Shown: piece by piece, positions 7,306-15,736 of the stretch
How positions within the stretch are numbered: position 1 is the stretch's first letter
Layout of the letters: the number at the start of each line of letters is the position of its first letter
Assembly: GCA_947175535.1 (NCBI GenBank)
Contig: CAMWNF010000003.1
Coordinates: forward strand, 1 to 56,345
Reading direction: 5' to 3'
From: an uncultured Bacteroidales bacterium
Lineage (GTDB): Bacteria > Bacteroidota > Bacteroidia > Bacteroidales > Muribaculaceae
DNA: 56,345 nt
Translations under genes and position numbers: made by a program
Notes under the pieces: generated by a model
What the model saw: only the letters and a program-made list of their open reading frames with translations
Database searches by the model: none
What the model was told of the DNA's origin: nothing

Positions 7306-8126
7306 TGAGCTGACTGAACTTCAGATTGTGAGCCGTTATTATCGGCAAAGTTAGTATTATTTCCGTCTTGCGCGGTTGATTCTATCTCTTTTTTATCACT
7401 ATCATTGTTGTCAGAATTATCTGACGATGACGAATCAGACGATGAAGAACCTGAAACAGCGTTAGCCACATAGACCGTAAAGACAGGGAAAAGAATCAGT
7501 CCCCCACCCGACAACACAACAGAAAGGATTTTACCGACGGTAGTGACTTCCGTTATATAGCATCCGGCTGTCGTAAGAGTCATGATAGTCCACCAGAGCG
7601 CGGACCAATATGTATCCACCCCTGCATTGACAGAATGTTCCTCTACATAGAACATAAGGCTTGAGAAGTAAACAACGACCACAAACAAAGTTATATATGC
7701 ACGGAACAGGCTCGATACCTTATCGCTGTGTATTGTTCCTGTTACTTGAACTATGATATATGCAGCGCGGAGCATCGGCAGCAAACGCAGCAGGAACAAC
7801 ATCTCTCCCGACACATGTAACCCGAGATAATCGATGATATTAACTATCGGGATACACAGAAAAAAGAATATTATGTTCATTGTAATCACCCGCCAGTTGT
7901 GGTCGCCGAAAATACAGTCAATCACTATGTCAATCATGAATATCACACATATCCAGAACTGGAAGCGCAGATATTGCGGGTCGACAAGGAACGAAATATT
8001 CTCGAATATATCACGGGTAATAATCAATATCAGCAACACGGCGGCGCCAAGCACTACCATATGAAGCGATGTCAGCACGATGCGCCTGAGTTTTGACACT
8101 TCTTTTTTACTATTATCAGCAGCCAT
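7302..8126 (-). CDS. voltage-gated-like cation channel with atypical pore
   Basis: 274 aa from ATG 8126 (an in-frame TTG three codons earlier is less likely). Topology: about six membrane segments, including an S4-like LLRLLPMLRAAYI with regularly spaced arginines, a pore helix (WSALWWTIMTL) and a final helix. This is the architecture of tetrameric potassium channels. The selectivity filter reads TTAGCY at residues 185-190, where potassium channels normally have TVGYG, so ion selectivity cannot be assumed. The last 50 residues are a Ser/Asp/Asn-rich cytoplasmic tail, without an RCK domain. First gene of the operon with the BrkB protein. Confidence 0.75.
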   Translation of the reverse strand: MAADNSKKEVSKLRRIVLTSLHMVVLGAAVLLILIITRDIFENISFLVDPQYLRFQFWICVIFMIDIVIDCIFGDHNWRVITMNIIFFFLCIPIVNIIDYLGLHVSGEMLFLLRLLPMLRAAYIIVQVTGTIHSDKVSSLFRAYITLFVVVVYFSSLMFYVEEHSVNAGVDTYWSALWWTIMTLTTAGCYITEVTTVGKILSVVLSGGGLILFPVFTVYVANAVSGSSSSDSSSSDNSDNNDSDKKEIESTAQDGNNTNFADNNGSQSEVQSAQ

Positions 8127-8255
8127 AGCTCTCAATAAATTAGAAACAGTTGAAACGGCAGACTATTCATCCACCTATATATCCAACAAAAACACGCCCC
8201 TATTGTTTGCTCATGACGGCAAAACAAAAGGAGCGCGCGAAAATCAATTATTATG

Positions 8256-9953
8256 TTATCGATTTAGTTCTTTGGTTGCAGAGCCTCCACGCCGTGTAAC
8301 AGTTATCTGACCCGGGACGGGAGCAGCTGTGCGTATGCCATTAAGTTGATAATACTCGACGTTTGAGTCTAAATCAGTAGTGACTTCGTTTATAGCTGTC
8401 GTTATAAACTCACCACCTCCGTTGATATATAAAGGGACTGAGTATTCAGCTCCGTTATATTCTACTGTCATATGACTGGAATAGTGACCGTCTGAAGCGG
8501 TAAGGACGTTACCGTTTACCTGTCCTACTTTTTCCGGAACCTTGATTGTGTAGCCGGTTACATCGGGAGATACCAGAACTCCGTATTGATTGTAGCCATA
8601 TACGACAGGCGTGTATGTTTCTCCTGATGAAAGCGCAACCTTCTTGTCCCGGATTTCTATAGAGGCGATAACATTATCGACCGGAGCGACAGCAACAGCG
8701 AAAAGAGCGTTGACAACAACACGCGGTGCTCCTTCAGGGCGGTCTTTATCGAGACTTGACGTCGACGGCACGTTTTTAACGCCGAGACCATCGACATACA
8801 TAGTCGATGAACCGCCACCATCGAAGTTCATGGCATCAGAGCATCCTATATAACGCATTATAGCCGCAAGTTCGGACTGACTGACACCATGTGAACCGCC
8901 GGCATTACGACCGTCGACAACAGCCATGAAAAGTTTTGACTTGTCGGCGTTATAGCCCACGGCACTGCGCGGTTCGGGACCCGAAAGATGTTCGGGATAT
9001 GATAATGTCTTATCTGTCGCGCCCTTAGTCAATATTCGGGGGAAGCCTCCGAGCACTTCTTTAGCCTGCGTGGACAGCCCGTCTGCCTGAAATGAAATCC
9101 AGGAAGTAATGATATCTCCTTTTTTCAGCTTACGTAGAAAATCACGGGTACTTCCATGCCCCGAAAGCACATAGCCATCTTCGGGAATTTTCATATTTCC
9201 GATGGCCTCTTCAGGGTCTTCAACCACTTCGAATTTAAGACGATTGCCATAAAGGACATTGTCGCCGACAGGTCTAAGCTTCACCTCGACACCATAGGAA
9301 TTTGTTCCGGTATAACCCACATTCCCATACCGGCCGTCAAAATTGGATTGCCATGACGGAGTATATAGAAGCAATTCATCATCCCAGCGCTGTGCGTTTA
9401 GATGAAATGCACAAGTTTTTCCATCAGGAAACTGAAAGTAACCTTCCCACGCTCGGTAGACATGACGGGCAAACGCGGGAACACCTTTTTCATCGAAGAT
9501 GATATAATAAGGGTCTATATCGGCGCCGTCCGTCTCATAATTAGTCAGAAAACCGTTGGCTACACACAGTCCAATACCATTGTACGGAAAATGTGTATTA
9601 AAGAAGTCGGCGTTTACTCCGGCAAAATAGCGTTCGCCAGGCTTATTCATCCGTTCGGCAATTTCAGGAACAGTCTCAAGCATGCGCAGATGATTACCCG
9701 CTTTGGCGGCACGCATCTCGACATATTGATTATTCAAATCAGTTACGGTGTAGTAAATATTATTCACTACGGGAGATTCAGTATCGATAGATTCTATACG
9801 GAGTTCCGTTTCAGTTGTGCCGGGACCTACAGTCGCATGATATAAAGTGTCGACCTTATATTCTGCATTTCCTATAGTCCACTGTGTAGCGGCAGACAAG
9901 TTAATAAGTGAAGCAGATAAAATAGTTGCAGTTGACAACGCAATTCTTTTCAT
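8256..9953 (-). CDS. secreted phosphodiester glycosidase family protein (NAGPA-like, DUF2233)
   Basis: 565 aa with signal peptide (LSASLINLSAA). The central domain resembles phosphodiester glycosidases that uncover mannose-6-phosphate or act on cell-wall sugar phosphodiesters: VNADFF at 113-118, the RSAVGYN segment, VVDGRN, and MNFDGGGSSTM near residues 374-384, which holds the catalytic-site glycines and aspartate. After the domain come Ig-like linker strands. The extreme C-terminus, YYQLNGIR then GQITVTRRGG, resembles the short sorting-like tails seen on secreted Bacteroidales proteins, so surface or outer-membrane delivery is possible. Single-gene unit with its own promoter box upstream. 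The true substrate is unknown. Confidence 0.85.
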   Translation of the reverse strand: MKRIALSTATILSASLINLSAATQWTIGNAEYKVDTLYHATVGPGTTETELRIESIDTESPVVNNIYYTVTDLNNQYVEMRAAKAGNHLRMLETVPEIAERMNKPGERYFAGVNADFFNTHFPYNGIGLCVANGFLTNYETDGADIDPYYIIFDEKGVPAFARHVYRAWEGYFQFPDGKTCAFHLNAQRWDDELLLYTPSWQSNFDGRYGNVGYTGTNSYGVEVKLRPVGDNVLYGNRLKFEVVEDPEEAIGNMKIPEDGYVLSGHGSTRDFLRKLKKGDIITSWISFQADGLSTQAKEVLGGFPRILTKGATDKTLSYPEHLSGPEPRSAVGYNADKSKLFMAVVDGRNAGGSHGVSQSELAAIMRYIGCSDAMNFDGGGSSTMYVDGLGVKNVPSTSSLDKDRPEGAPRVVVNALFAVAVAPVDNVIASIEIRDKKVALSSGETYTPVVYGYNQYGVLVSPDVTGYTIKVPEKVGQVNGNVLTASDGHYSSHMTVEYNGAEYSVPLYINGGGEFITTAINEVTTDLDSNVEYYQLNGIRTAAPVPGQITVTRRGGSATKELNR

Positions 9954-9985
9954 ATAAAAAATCCGGTAATAATGATTAGTTTATA

Positions 9986-9993
9986 CAAAGTTA
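9986..9993 (-). promoter_or_regulatory. -7 box of the phosphodiester glycosidase gene
   Basis: TAACTTTG on the minus strand, 32 bases upstream of the start codon. No good TTG at the expected distance. Confidence 0.55.
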
Positions 9994-10081
9994 CCGAAAT
10001 TTACCCTTATATTCACATACAAAAAGCTGAATATCTAACCAATTTTACAGTTTATTAGCTATAAAGACCCTAAAAATTGAT

Positions 10082-10089
10082 TATTTTTG
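10082..10089 (+). promoter_or_regulatory. -7 box just before rmuC
   Basis: TATTTTTG fits the consensus exactly but ends only seven bases before the rmuC ATG, so the transcript would be nearly leaderless. The -33 region is poor. Confidence 0.5.
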
Positions 10090-10096
10090 CATCTGT

Positions 10097-11281
10097 ATGA
10101 CTATAATTATCATTACCGCACTACTCTCTTTTTTGACTGTAGCCATAGTTCTTATAATTCGGCTGCAAAAGCGCAACCGTGAATTAACGAATGAAAACCG
10201 TCGGTTGGCACTTGAAAACGCCCGCACAGGCGAGCGGCTTAACGTGATGGCAGAAAATGAAGTTCGCTCACAGGAAGCCACACGCGACCGTTTTGCCGCA
10301 ATGGCGGCTGAAGCACTCGAGCGCAATGCCAAAACCCTCAACGAACAAAACCGCATGCAGATAGCCGAACTGCTCGCCCCAATGAAAGAAAATCTCGATG
10401 ATTTCAGAAAATCATATACGGACGCATACGGTAAGGAGAGCGAAAAGCGAGCTATGTTAGAGCATCAGCTGAGCGAACTGTTCAATCTTAACAGGAGCAT
10501 CGGAGAAGAAGCCCGTCGTCTCGGCGAGGCACTCAAGGGAAATACAAGTGTGCAGGGACAATGGGGAGAGATGGTGCTCGAGAACATACTCGAACGCTCG
10601 GGATTGCTGCGTGGTCAGGATTATTTCGTACAGAAAACCGTAGATGCAGAAGATTCCAACGCGCGACCGGACATTGTAATATCCTGTCCGGGTGAAAGGA
10701 ATATCGTTGTCGATTCAAAAGTTTCGATGTCTGATTATCTCCGCATGATTAACGCTCCTGACAGACAGACCGTAAAGGCTGCCGGAGAAGCGCATGTCGC
10801 CTCTGTAAGAAAACATGTAGCCGAGCTTAAACGGAAGAATTATCAGAGTCTTCTCAGCGGACGTAACGCAGACTTTGTCATGATGTTTATTCCTCATGAA
10901 GGAGCATACCTTGCTGCAATGCAACTCGACAACACCTTATGGCAGACCGCCTTTGACAGCCGTGTAATCATTGTGTCACCTACACATCTGGTCTCAGTGG
11001 TGAAACTTGTCGAAATGCTGTGGCGTCAGGACAAACAGAACCGTAACGCCATTGAAATCGCTGAACTCGGAGCAAAAATGCTCGACAAACTAAGCAATTT
11101 TCTCAGCGACTTGGGAAAGATAAAAAGCAATCTCGAATCCGCACAGAAAGCTTACGATGCCGCAATAATAAAATTCGAAGGGCGTGGCGGAATCCGCAGC
11201 ATAGCTGAAAACATGCGCGACAAAGGCATCAAAGGCACCCGTGACCTCCCACCACGAAAAACTCCGGAAAATTATTCCTGA
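10097..11281 (+). CDS. rmuC: DNA recombination protein RmuC family
   Basis: 394 aa. N-terminal membrane anchor (IIIITALLSFLTVAIVLII), then a long coiled coil rich in Glu/Arg (residues about 25-110), then the RmuC core with QGQWGEMVLENILERSGL and RPDIVI...VVDSKVS, which belongs to a PD-(D/E)XK-like nuclease fold. In E. coli RmuC limits inversions at short repeats; the exact activity is not settled. ATG 10097 fits the membrane anchor. The gene overlaps the sigma-factor gene tail-to-tail by ten bases. Confidence 0.9.
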   Translation: MTIIIITALLSFLTVAIVLIIRLQKRNRELTNENRRLALENARTGERLNVMAENEVRSQEATRDRFAAMAAEALERNAKTLNEQNRMQIAELLAPMKENLDDFRKSYTDAYGKESEKRAMLEHQLSELFNLNRSIGEEARRLGEALKGNTSVQGQWGEMVLENILERSGLLRGQDYFVQKTVDAEDSNARPDIVISCPGERNIVVDSKVSMSDYLRMINAPDRQTVKAAGEAHVASVRKHVAELKRKNYQSLLSGRNADFVMMFIPHEGAYLAAMQLDNTLWQTAFDSRVIIVSPTHLVSVVKLVEMLWRQDKQNRNAIEIAELGAKMLDKLSNFLSDLGKIKSNLESAQKAYDAAIIKFEGRGGIRSIAENMRDKGIKGTRDLPPRKTPENYS

Positions 11282-11781
11282 CGATAATCCTTCAGTTCGA
11301 CCTGCAATCGCTGACGGGCAAAATATATTCGGCTTTTGACTGTGCCGAGAGGCAGTCCGGTGCGCTCGGCTATCTCTGCATATTTATAACCGCTGAGATG
11401 CATCGAGAACGGTACACGATAGTCATCGTCGAACGAATCAATCACTCTGTGAATTTCCTGCACAGCAAGGGAACCGTCGGGCGTTTCGTAACCTGAATCC
11501 TGAGGGAGGTTCAACAGATATAAATCCTCGCTGGTATCTGCAACAGTTGATTTTCGTGAAGCCTTGCGATAATTATTGATGAACAGATTTCTCATAATGG
11601 TGAAAACCCATCCCTTGAAATTGACGTTATCGACATATTTTTCTTCATTATCAAGCACTTTTAGAGTAGTGTCCTGAAGAAGGTCATAAGCATCATCGCG
11701 GTTAGAAGTCAGAGTATAAGCAAAGTTCAACATATTATTCTGAATCTCCAGAAGCTTTGCTTGAAAAGTTTTAGATACCAT
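11272..11781 (-). CDS. ECF-type RNA polymerase sigma factor
   Basis: 169 aa from ATG 11781; the frame extends 14 codons upstream but MVSKTFQAKLLE is the natural start. Region 2 is visible as DDAYDLLQDTTLKVLDN with GWVFTIMRNLFINNYRK, and region 4 as YAEIAERTGLPLGTVKSRIYFARQRL, the DNA-binding helix-turn-helix. No anti-sigma factor gene is adjacent, so it belongs to stand-alone ECF factors common in Bacteroidales; the targets cannot be read from this window. Two hairpins lie in its presumed leader (11827-11871). Confidence 0.93.
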   Translation of the reverse strand: MVSKTFQAKLLEIQNNMLNFAYTLTSNRDDAYDLLQDTTLKVLDNEEKYVDNVNFKGWVFTIMRNLFINNYRKASRKSTVADTSEDLYLLNLPQDSGYETPDGSLAVQEIHRVIDSFDDDYRVPFSMHLSGYKYAEIAERTGLPLGTVKSRIYFARQRLQVELKDYRQE

Positions 11782-11826
11782 AAATCGTAGGTTTTGAATT
11801 AAACGAGATACAACAACATTCACATA

Positions 11827-11871
11827 GACATCGTTGAAAAGATGTCATAAGGCTGATTTTGTCGCCTTATG
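11827..11871 (-). promoter_or_regulatory. two overlapping inverted repeats upstream of the ECF sigma gene
   Basis: GACATC (11827-11832) pairs with GATGTC (11841-11846). CATAAGGC (11846-11853) pairs with GCCTTATG (11864-11871). The two hairpins share a base at 11846, so they compete in part. They lie 46-90 bases before the sigma ATG and could be a leader switch or an operator; no T run follows. Confidence 0.4.
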
Positions 11872-11956
11872 AAAAGACAACAATCCACGATGAATAATTC
11901 CTCTCAGATTATGATTTATTAAAAAGAATTGAGATAACGTTACGCCGTTTTAACAC

Positions 11957-13987
11957 TTACTTCTTCTTTTTTGCGCGTAACTTAGCCGCGGTCTTGCGAT
12001 GGTGAGTTGCGTTCCCGTCGTCTTCTATTTCTTCATAAATGGCTGCAAGCGAATCATGTATTTCCGGAATATTGGGATTACGGTCAACGGCAACTAACAT
12101 GCGGTCGAGCGCATTGGCATAATCCTCACACGAATGAAAGAAACGTCCGAGTTCGTATGGCGGTCGGTAATCATGCTCATCCATCTGCGCCGCTTTTTCC
12201 ATAAGTGAAATAGCTCCGTCGGCATCACTCATAGACAAAAGAGCCTGTGCCTTTCCGAGCATTGCTTCCATATGGCGTGGATAGACCGCTAACGCCTTGT
12301 CATATTGTTTCACCGCTTTTTCGGGGTCCCACTTCTTAATCCTCAGCATTTCGGCTTTTTCAAAATACTCATCCGCTATCTCCCGAAGCTGCGTATCCTG
12401 TATAAGATAATCGGCAAGAAGATTGTGATAGCGCAAATCTGCATCGTCTGTGAATTTACGAATCTTTATCGCGAGCAGGCGCGCAATCGTAGGCTTAGCC
12501 AAATCGTTTCGGAAAGCTGACGCCTGGCATAGATATCTTACGGCAAGACCATAATTTTCTTCCTTGAAAGCATTCGCCGCGTCTCTATAAAGTAAATCAG
12601 CTTGCGCAGAACGAATCGCCTCCTCAAACGCAACATTATCATTGTACTTGCGACTGAACTGTCTTATTTCGGGATTAACAAATATATCCCGTTCGTTGAG
12701 AGTGCTCTTCATGCGGATTCCTTCAAGAGACGTGCAACGGCTCAAAGCCACGTAACTCTGTCCTCCGGTGAATGCTCCTCGACCGACATCGACATTAATA
12801 TGTTTGAAAGTCAATCCTTGACTTTTGTGGATGGTCAATGCCCAGGCAAGTTTGAGAGGATATTGGGTGAATGAACCTATAACCTCTTCTATAACTCGCT
12901 TTGTAGCGGAATCATATTTAAATCTGATATTATCCCAACGCTCCGGTTCGACTGTGTAGACAGAACCTGTCTCAAGTTCAACCCGTATCTCATCGTCGGT
13001 CGCCTCTATAACCCTGCCGAGAGTGCCGTTGACCCAACGGTGAAAAGGGGCGGCATCATTTTTTACGAATACGACCTGTGCGCCTTCTTTCAATGTAAGT
13101 TCCAAATCGGTAGGATAAGAACTTTCGGGAAAATCTCCTGTCACGGAACCGATGTAAATACGCGTAGGTGTATTCAACGCTGCCAGACGTGTTTCATTGA
13201 TATGGTCAACCATGTCGCGCCGGGTAGCGATAGTCATTGTAAATGCTTCCTTATCTTCATCGTCGTCGTAGCCAGACAACAATCTCGAATTAATCGCCAT
13301 AAGGTCAGCTTTTGTAGGATTCCCATCGCGGATGCGGTCAAGCATCTCGACAAACTCACGGTCAGTCTGGCGATATACTTTCACCAACTCTACCGATACT
13401 AAATCCATTTCCTCAAACACCTTGGCATTAAAAAAATATGGAGCATGGTACCAGCGGCGCAAAATCTCCTTCATATCAGGAGTAACGACCGGCTCGAGCT
13501 GGAATATATCACCGACGAGCAATAGCTGCTTGCCTCCGAAAGGCTGACGGCGGTTGCCTGTTACAAATCGAAGTATACGGTCAATGAAGTCTATCATATC
13601 CGCTCTCACCATTGAAATCTCGTCGATAATTATCAGTTCGAGATTTTTTATAAGTTTCAGACGCTCACGACCTAACTTCAGTACAGAAAAAAGTCTGTGC
13701 GGATTCGAAAAGTCTGGGTCATCGGGCATCAAAGGTTTGAAGGGTAGATGAAAAAACGAATGCAGAGTCTGCCCTCCGACATTGACTGCGGCAATGCCCG
13801 TCGGAGCAAGCACAACAAGTTTCTTACCAGAGTTTTCTGTTATATATCTCAGAAAAGTTGATTTTCCTGTTCCTGCCTTTCCGGTAAGAAATATAGAGCG
13901 ATTTGTAGAATGCAATAGAGCGAGAACCTTGTTAAACTCGGGATTCTCAAAATCAATGCTGTTATTTATTGCCGGTTTATCGCCCAT
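11957..13987 (-). CDS. PIF1-like helicase fused to C-terminal TPR repeats
   Basis: 676 aa from ATG 13987. The N-terminal part is a superfamily 1 helicase of the PIF1/RecD-like group: Walker A GKAGTGKST at 36-44, APTGIAA at 61-67, Walker B IIIDEIS at 119-125. Toward the end of this core are LAWALTIHKSQGLTF and YVALSRC, helicase motifs V/VI-like. From about residue 480 the chain becomes helical with tetratricopeptide repeats (AVKQYDKALAVYPRHMEAMLGKAQALL and following). The fusion suggests recruitment by a partner protein. It likely unwinds DNA or DNA-RNA structures in the cytoplasm. Single-gene unit with its promoter box within the preceding terminator. Confidence 0.88.
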   Translation of the reverse strand: MGDKPAINNSIDFENPEFNKVLALLHSTNRSIFLTGKAGTGKSTFLRYITENSGKKLVVLAPTGIAAVNVGGQTLHSFFHLPFKPLMPDDPDFSNPHRLFSVLKLGRERLKLIKNLELIIIDEISMVRADMIDFIDRILRFVTGNRRQPFGGKQLLLVGDIFQLEPVVTPDMKEILRRWYHAPYFFNAKVFEEMDLVSVELVKVYRQTDREFVEMLDRIRDGNPTKADLMAINSRLLSGYDDDEDKEAFTMTIATRRDMVDHINETRLAALNTPTRIYIGSVTGDFPESSYPTDLELTLKEGAQVVFVKNDAAPFHRWVNGTLGRVIEATDDEIRVELETGSVYTVEPERWDNIRFKYDSATKRVIEEVIGSFTQYPLKLAWALTIHKSQGLTFKHINVDVGRGAFTGGQSYVALSRCTSLEGIRMKSTLNERDIFVNPEIRQFSRKYNDNVAFEEAIRSAQADLLYRDAANAFKEENYGLAVRYLCQASAFRNDLAKPTIARLLAIKIRKFTDDADLRYHNLLADYLIQDTQLREIADEYFEKAEMLRIKKWDPEKAVKQYDKALAVYPRHMEAMLGKAQALLSMSDADGAISLMEKAAQMDEHDYRPPYELGRFFHSCEDYANALDRMLVAVDRNPNIPEIHDSLAAIYEEIEDDGNATHHRKTAAKLRAKKKK

Positions 13988-14002
13988 AACTCTCAGTCCA
14001 TT

Positions 14003-14010
14003 CAAAAATA
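14003..14010 (-). promoter_or_regulatory. -7 box of the helicase gene
   Basis: TATTTTTG on the minus strand, overlapping the T run of the upstream terminator and ending 15 bases before ATG 13987. It gives a very short leader. Confidence 0.5.
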
Positions 14011-14012
14011 TA

Positions 14013-14049
14013 CCGGAAAGTCACGGCGCCAACGCCCATGACTTTCCGG
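14013..14049 (-). terminator. terminator of the FadL-like gene
   Basis: Perfect 11-bp stem (14013-14023 with 14039-14049) followed on the minus strand by a T-rich run; 29 bases past the stop of the FadL-like gene. Confidence 0.8.
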
Positions 14050-14077
14050 CTATAAAGTTACGAAAATTTATCGGAGA

Positions 14078-15688
14078 TTAGAATTTGTAACCTACTGAAA
14101 GAACCAGAGAGTTGTAATTTTCTTTCACATTTGCTGACGGAGCGATATTTCCTTCCCAATTGGTATAAGCCTGGAATTTACTTTCGCGATTCTTATGTAC
14201 ATAAGCAGCATCGAAATACCATCCTTTATACTTATATCCGACACCGCATGAGATATATTGAGTCAGTTTGCTGTCGAGAGAGAAGCTGGGATCAGTTCCA
14301 GAGGTAAGGACTTCAACATTTCCATCAAGGGCAGACTGCTTCACATTGCAGCTCTGAGCATTGTAACCTGCACGGAGGCTGAGCTGAGGAGTCACGCGAT
14401 ATTCAACACCGACACGCACAATATTGGCGCCCTGGAAAATATCTTTTATATTGCTGTTAACAACGCCGTCGGATTCGAATGTATTATAATAGTCACCGGT
14501 CTGATATTTAACATGCATGGCGTTATAAGCCTGACGCTCATAATCGACACTCACAATTGCCTGATTACCGATTACGACAGCTGCACCTACCATAATACGC
14601 CACGGCGTGCGGAGACGCGAGTCAAATGAAGCCCACTCAGTATATTCATTACCCGCCAATGGATTATTATCAGATTTTGCTTTCGATGGATCATAGTAAC
14701 TATAATCAACTTCAGCGTCGTAACCGTGTGAAAGGTTGAAATATGTTGGAGTATGAACGGCAAAGCCAAGTCTCAAAGCCTGAATGGGTTTCACTATCAC
14801 ACCAGCCTTAAAATTCCAGCCATTGCCTGTAATATGTTTTGTGTTGGATAGCTCAAACCCGGCATCACCTGTAGTTGTAGAACTTCCGCCATTAGCAGGG
14901 ATACGTGCATCCGCCATGCTTTCACTATAATATGCATCGCGAGTATAACTTATATCAGCAACTCCGATGCCTATACCCCAATACACCATATCACTCACAT
15001 TACCTGCAATATCGAAATTATATTGGTCGATATAACCGCGTTCTCTGACTTTATAAAGCGCGTCACCGACAGTTCCATTCTGATACAATCCCTGATAACT
15101 GTTAGGCGAACCGGGACGGTCGTTTATCATATAGGAGTTATATGCAAGAATGCTGAGCCAGTCATAATCAGACTGAAGATAAGGATTATAGTTCTCGGCA
15201 AATGAAAGACCTGAAGAAGGCTGACCGTCACTGAAACCGGCTATATAATTGGTCAGAGATGTCGATGTAGGGTTATTGTAACCGTTGATTATGCGGTCAA
15301 ACGAAGCTACTCGGCCATAAGTCGCACCCCACGATATCGAACGCAAACCCGAGCCAATCCACGCCGTACCGATATAACCGAAGTTGTTGCAGAACGCCTT
15401 TGTCTGGTTTTCCTTTACAGAGCCTTGAGAAGTCTGTGTGTTATATGAACGGAAATTGATGTCAAGAGTCGCTCCGATTTCACTTCCTCGATATACACCT
15501 ACGCCCGCAGGGTTCTGACCGAGCGTTGAAAGGTCACCTCCGAGGGCGGTAAATGCACCACCCATAGACATAAATCTGGCAGTACCGCGCATCTCGGTCT
15601 GAGACAAATTGTAAGCATCGACCGTGCTCTGAGCAAACGCTAAAGCAGGAAGTATAGCTACGACAGCGGGTAATAATATCTTTTTCAT
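14078..15688 (-). CDS. OmpP1/FadL-like outer-membrane beta-barrel protein
   Basis: 536 aa from ATG 15688, with signal peptide LLPAVVAILPALAFAQ. The N-terminus after cleavage (GTARFMSMGGAFTALGGDLSTLGQNPAGV) is the hallmark of the FadL/TodX/OmpP1 barrel family in Bacteroidetes, often mislabelled 'hemin receptor'. Alternating aromatic strands run to the end, with a terminal SVGYKF typical of barrel closure. The family lets hydrophobic compounds cross the outer membrane. It follows the Trp/Gly-rich gene by 48 bases in the same orientation, most likely one transcript from the promoter at 17008-17038. Confidence 0.88.
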   Translation of the reverse strand: MKKILLPAVVAILPALAFAQSTVDAYNLSQTEMRGTARFMSMGGAFTALGGDLSTLGQNPAGVGVYRGSEIGATLDINFRSYNTQTSQGSVKENQTKAFCNNFGYIGTAWIGSGLRSISWGATYGRVASFDRIINGYNNPTSTSLTNYIAGFSDGQPSSGLSFAENYNPYLQSDYDWLSILAYNSYMINDRPGSPNSYQGLYQNGTVGDALYKVRERGYIDQYNFDIAGNVSDMVYWGIGIGVADISYTRDAYYSESMADARIPANGGSSTTTGDAGFELSNTKHITGNGWNFKAGVIVKPIQALRLGFAVHTPTYFNLSHGYDAEVDYSYYDPSKAKSDNNPLAGNEYTEWASFDSRLRTPWRIMVGAAVVIGNQAIVSVDYERQAYNAMHVKYQTGDYYNTFESDGVVNSNIKDIFQGANIVRVGVEYRVTPQLSLRAGYNAQSCNVKQSALDGNVEVLTSGTDPSFSLDSKLTQYISCGVGYKYKGWYFDAAYVHKNRESKFQAYTNWEGNIAPSANVKENYNSLVLSVGYKF

Positions 15689-15736
15689 CTGATTATTGCT
15701 TTTGAAATTAGTCAAAACGTACTACTGCACCGAAAA

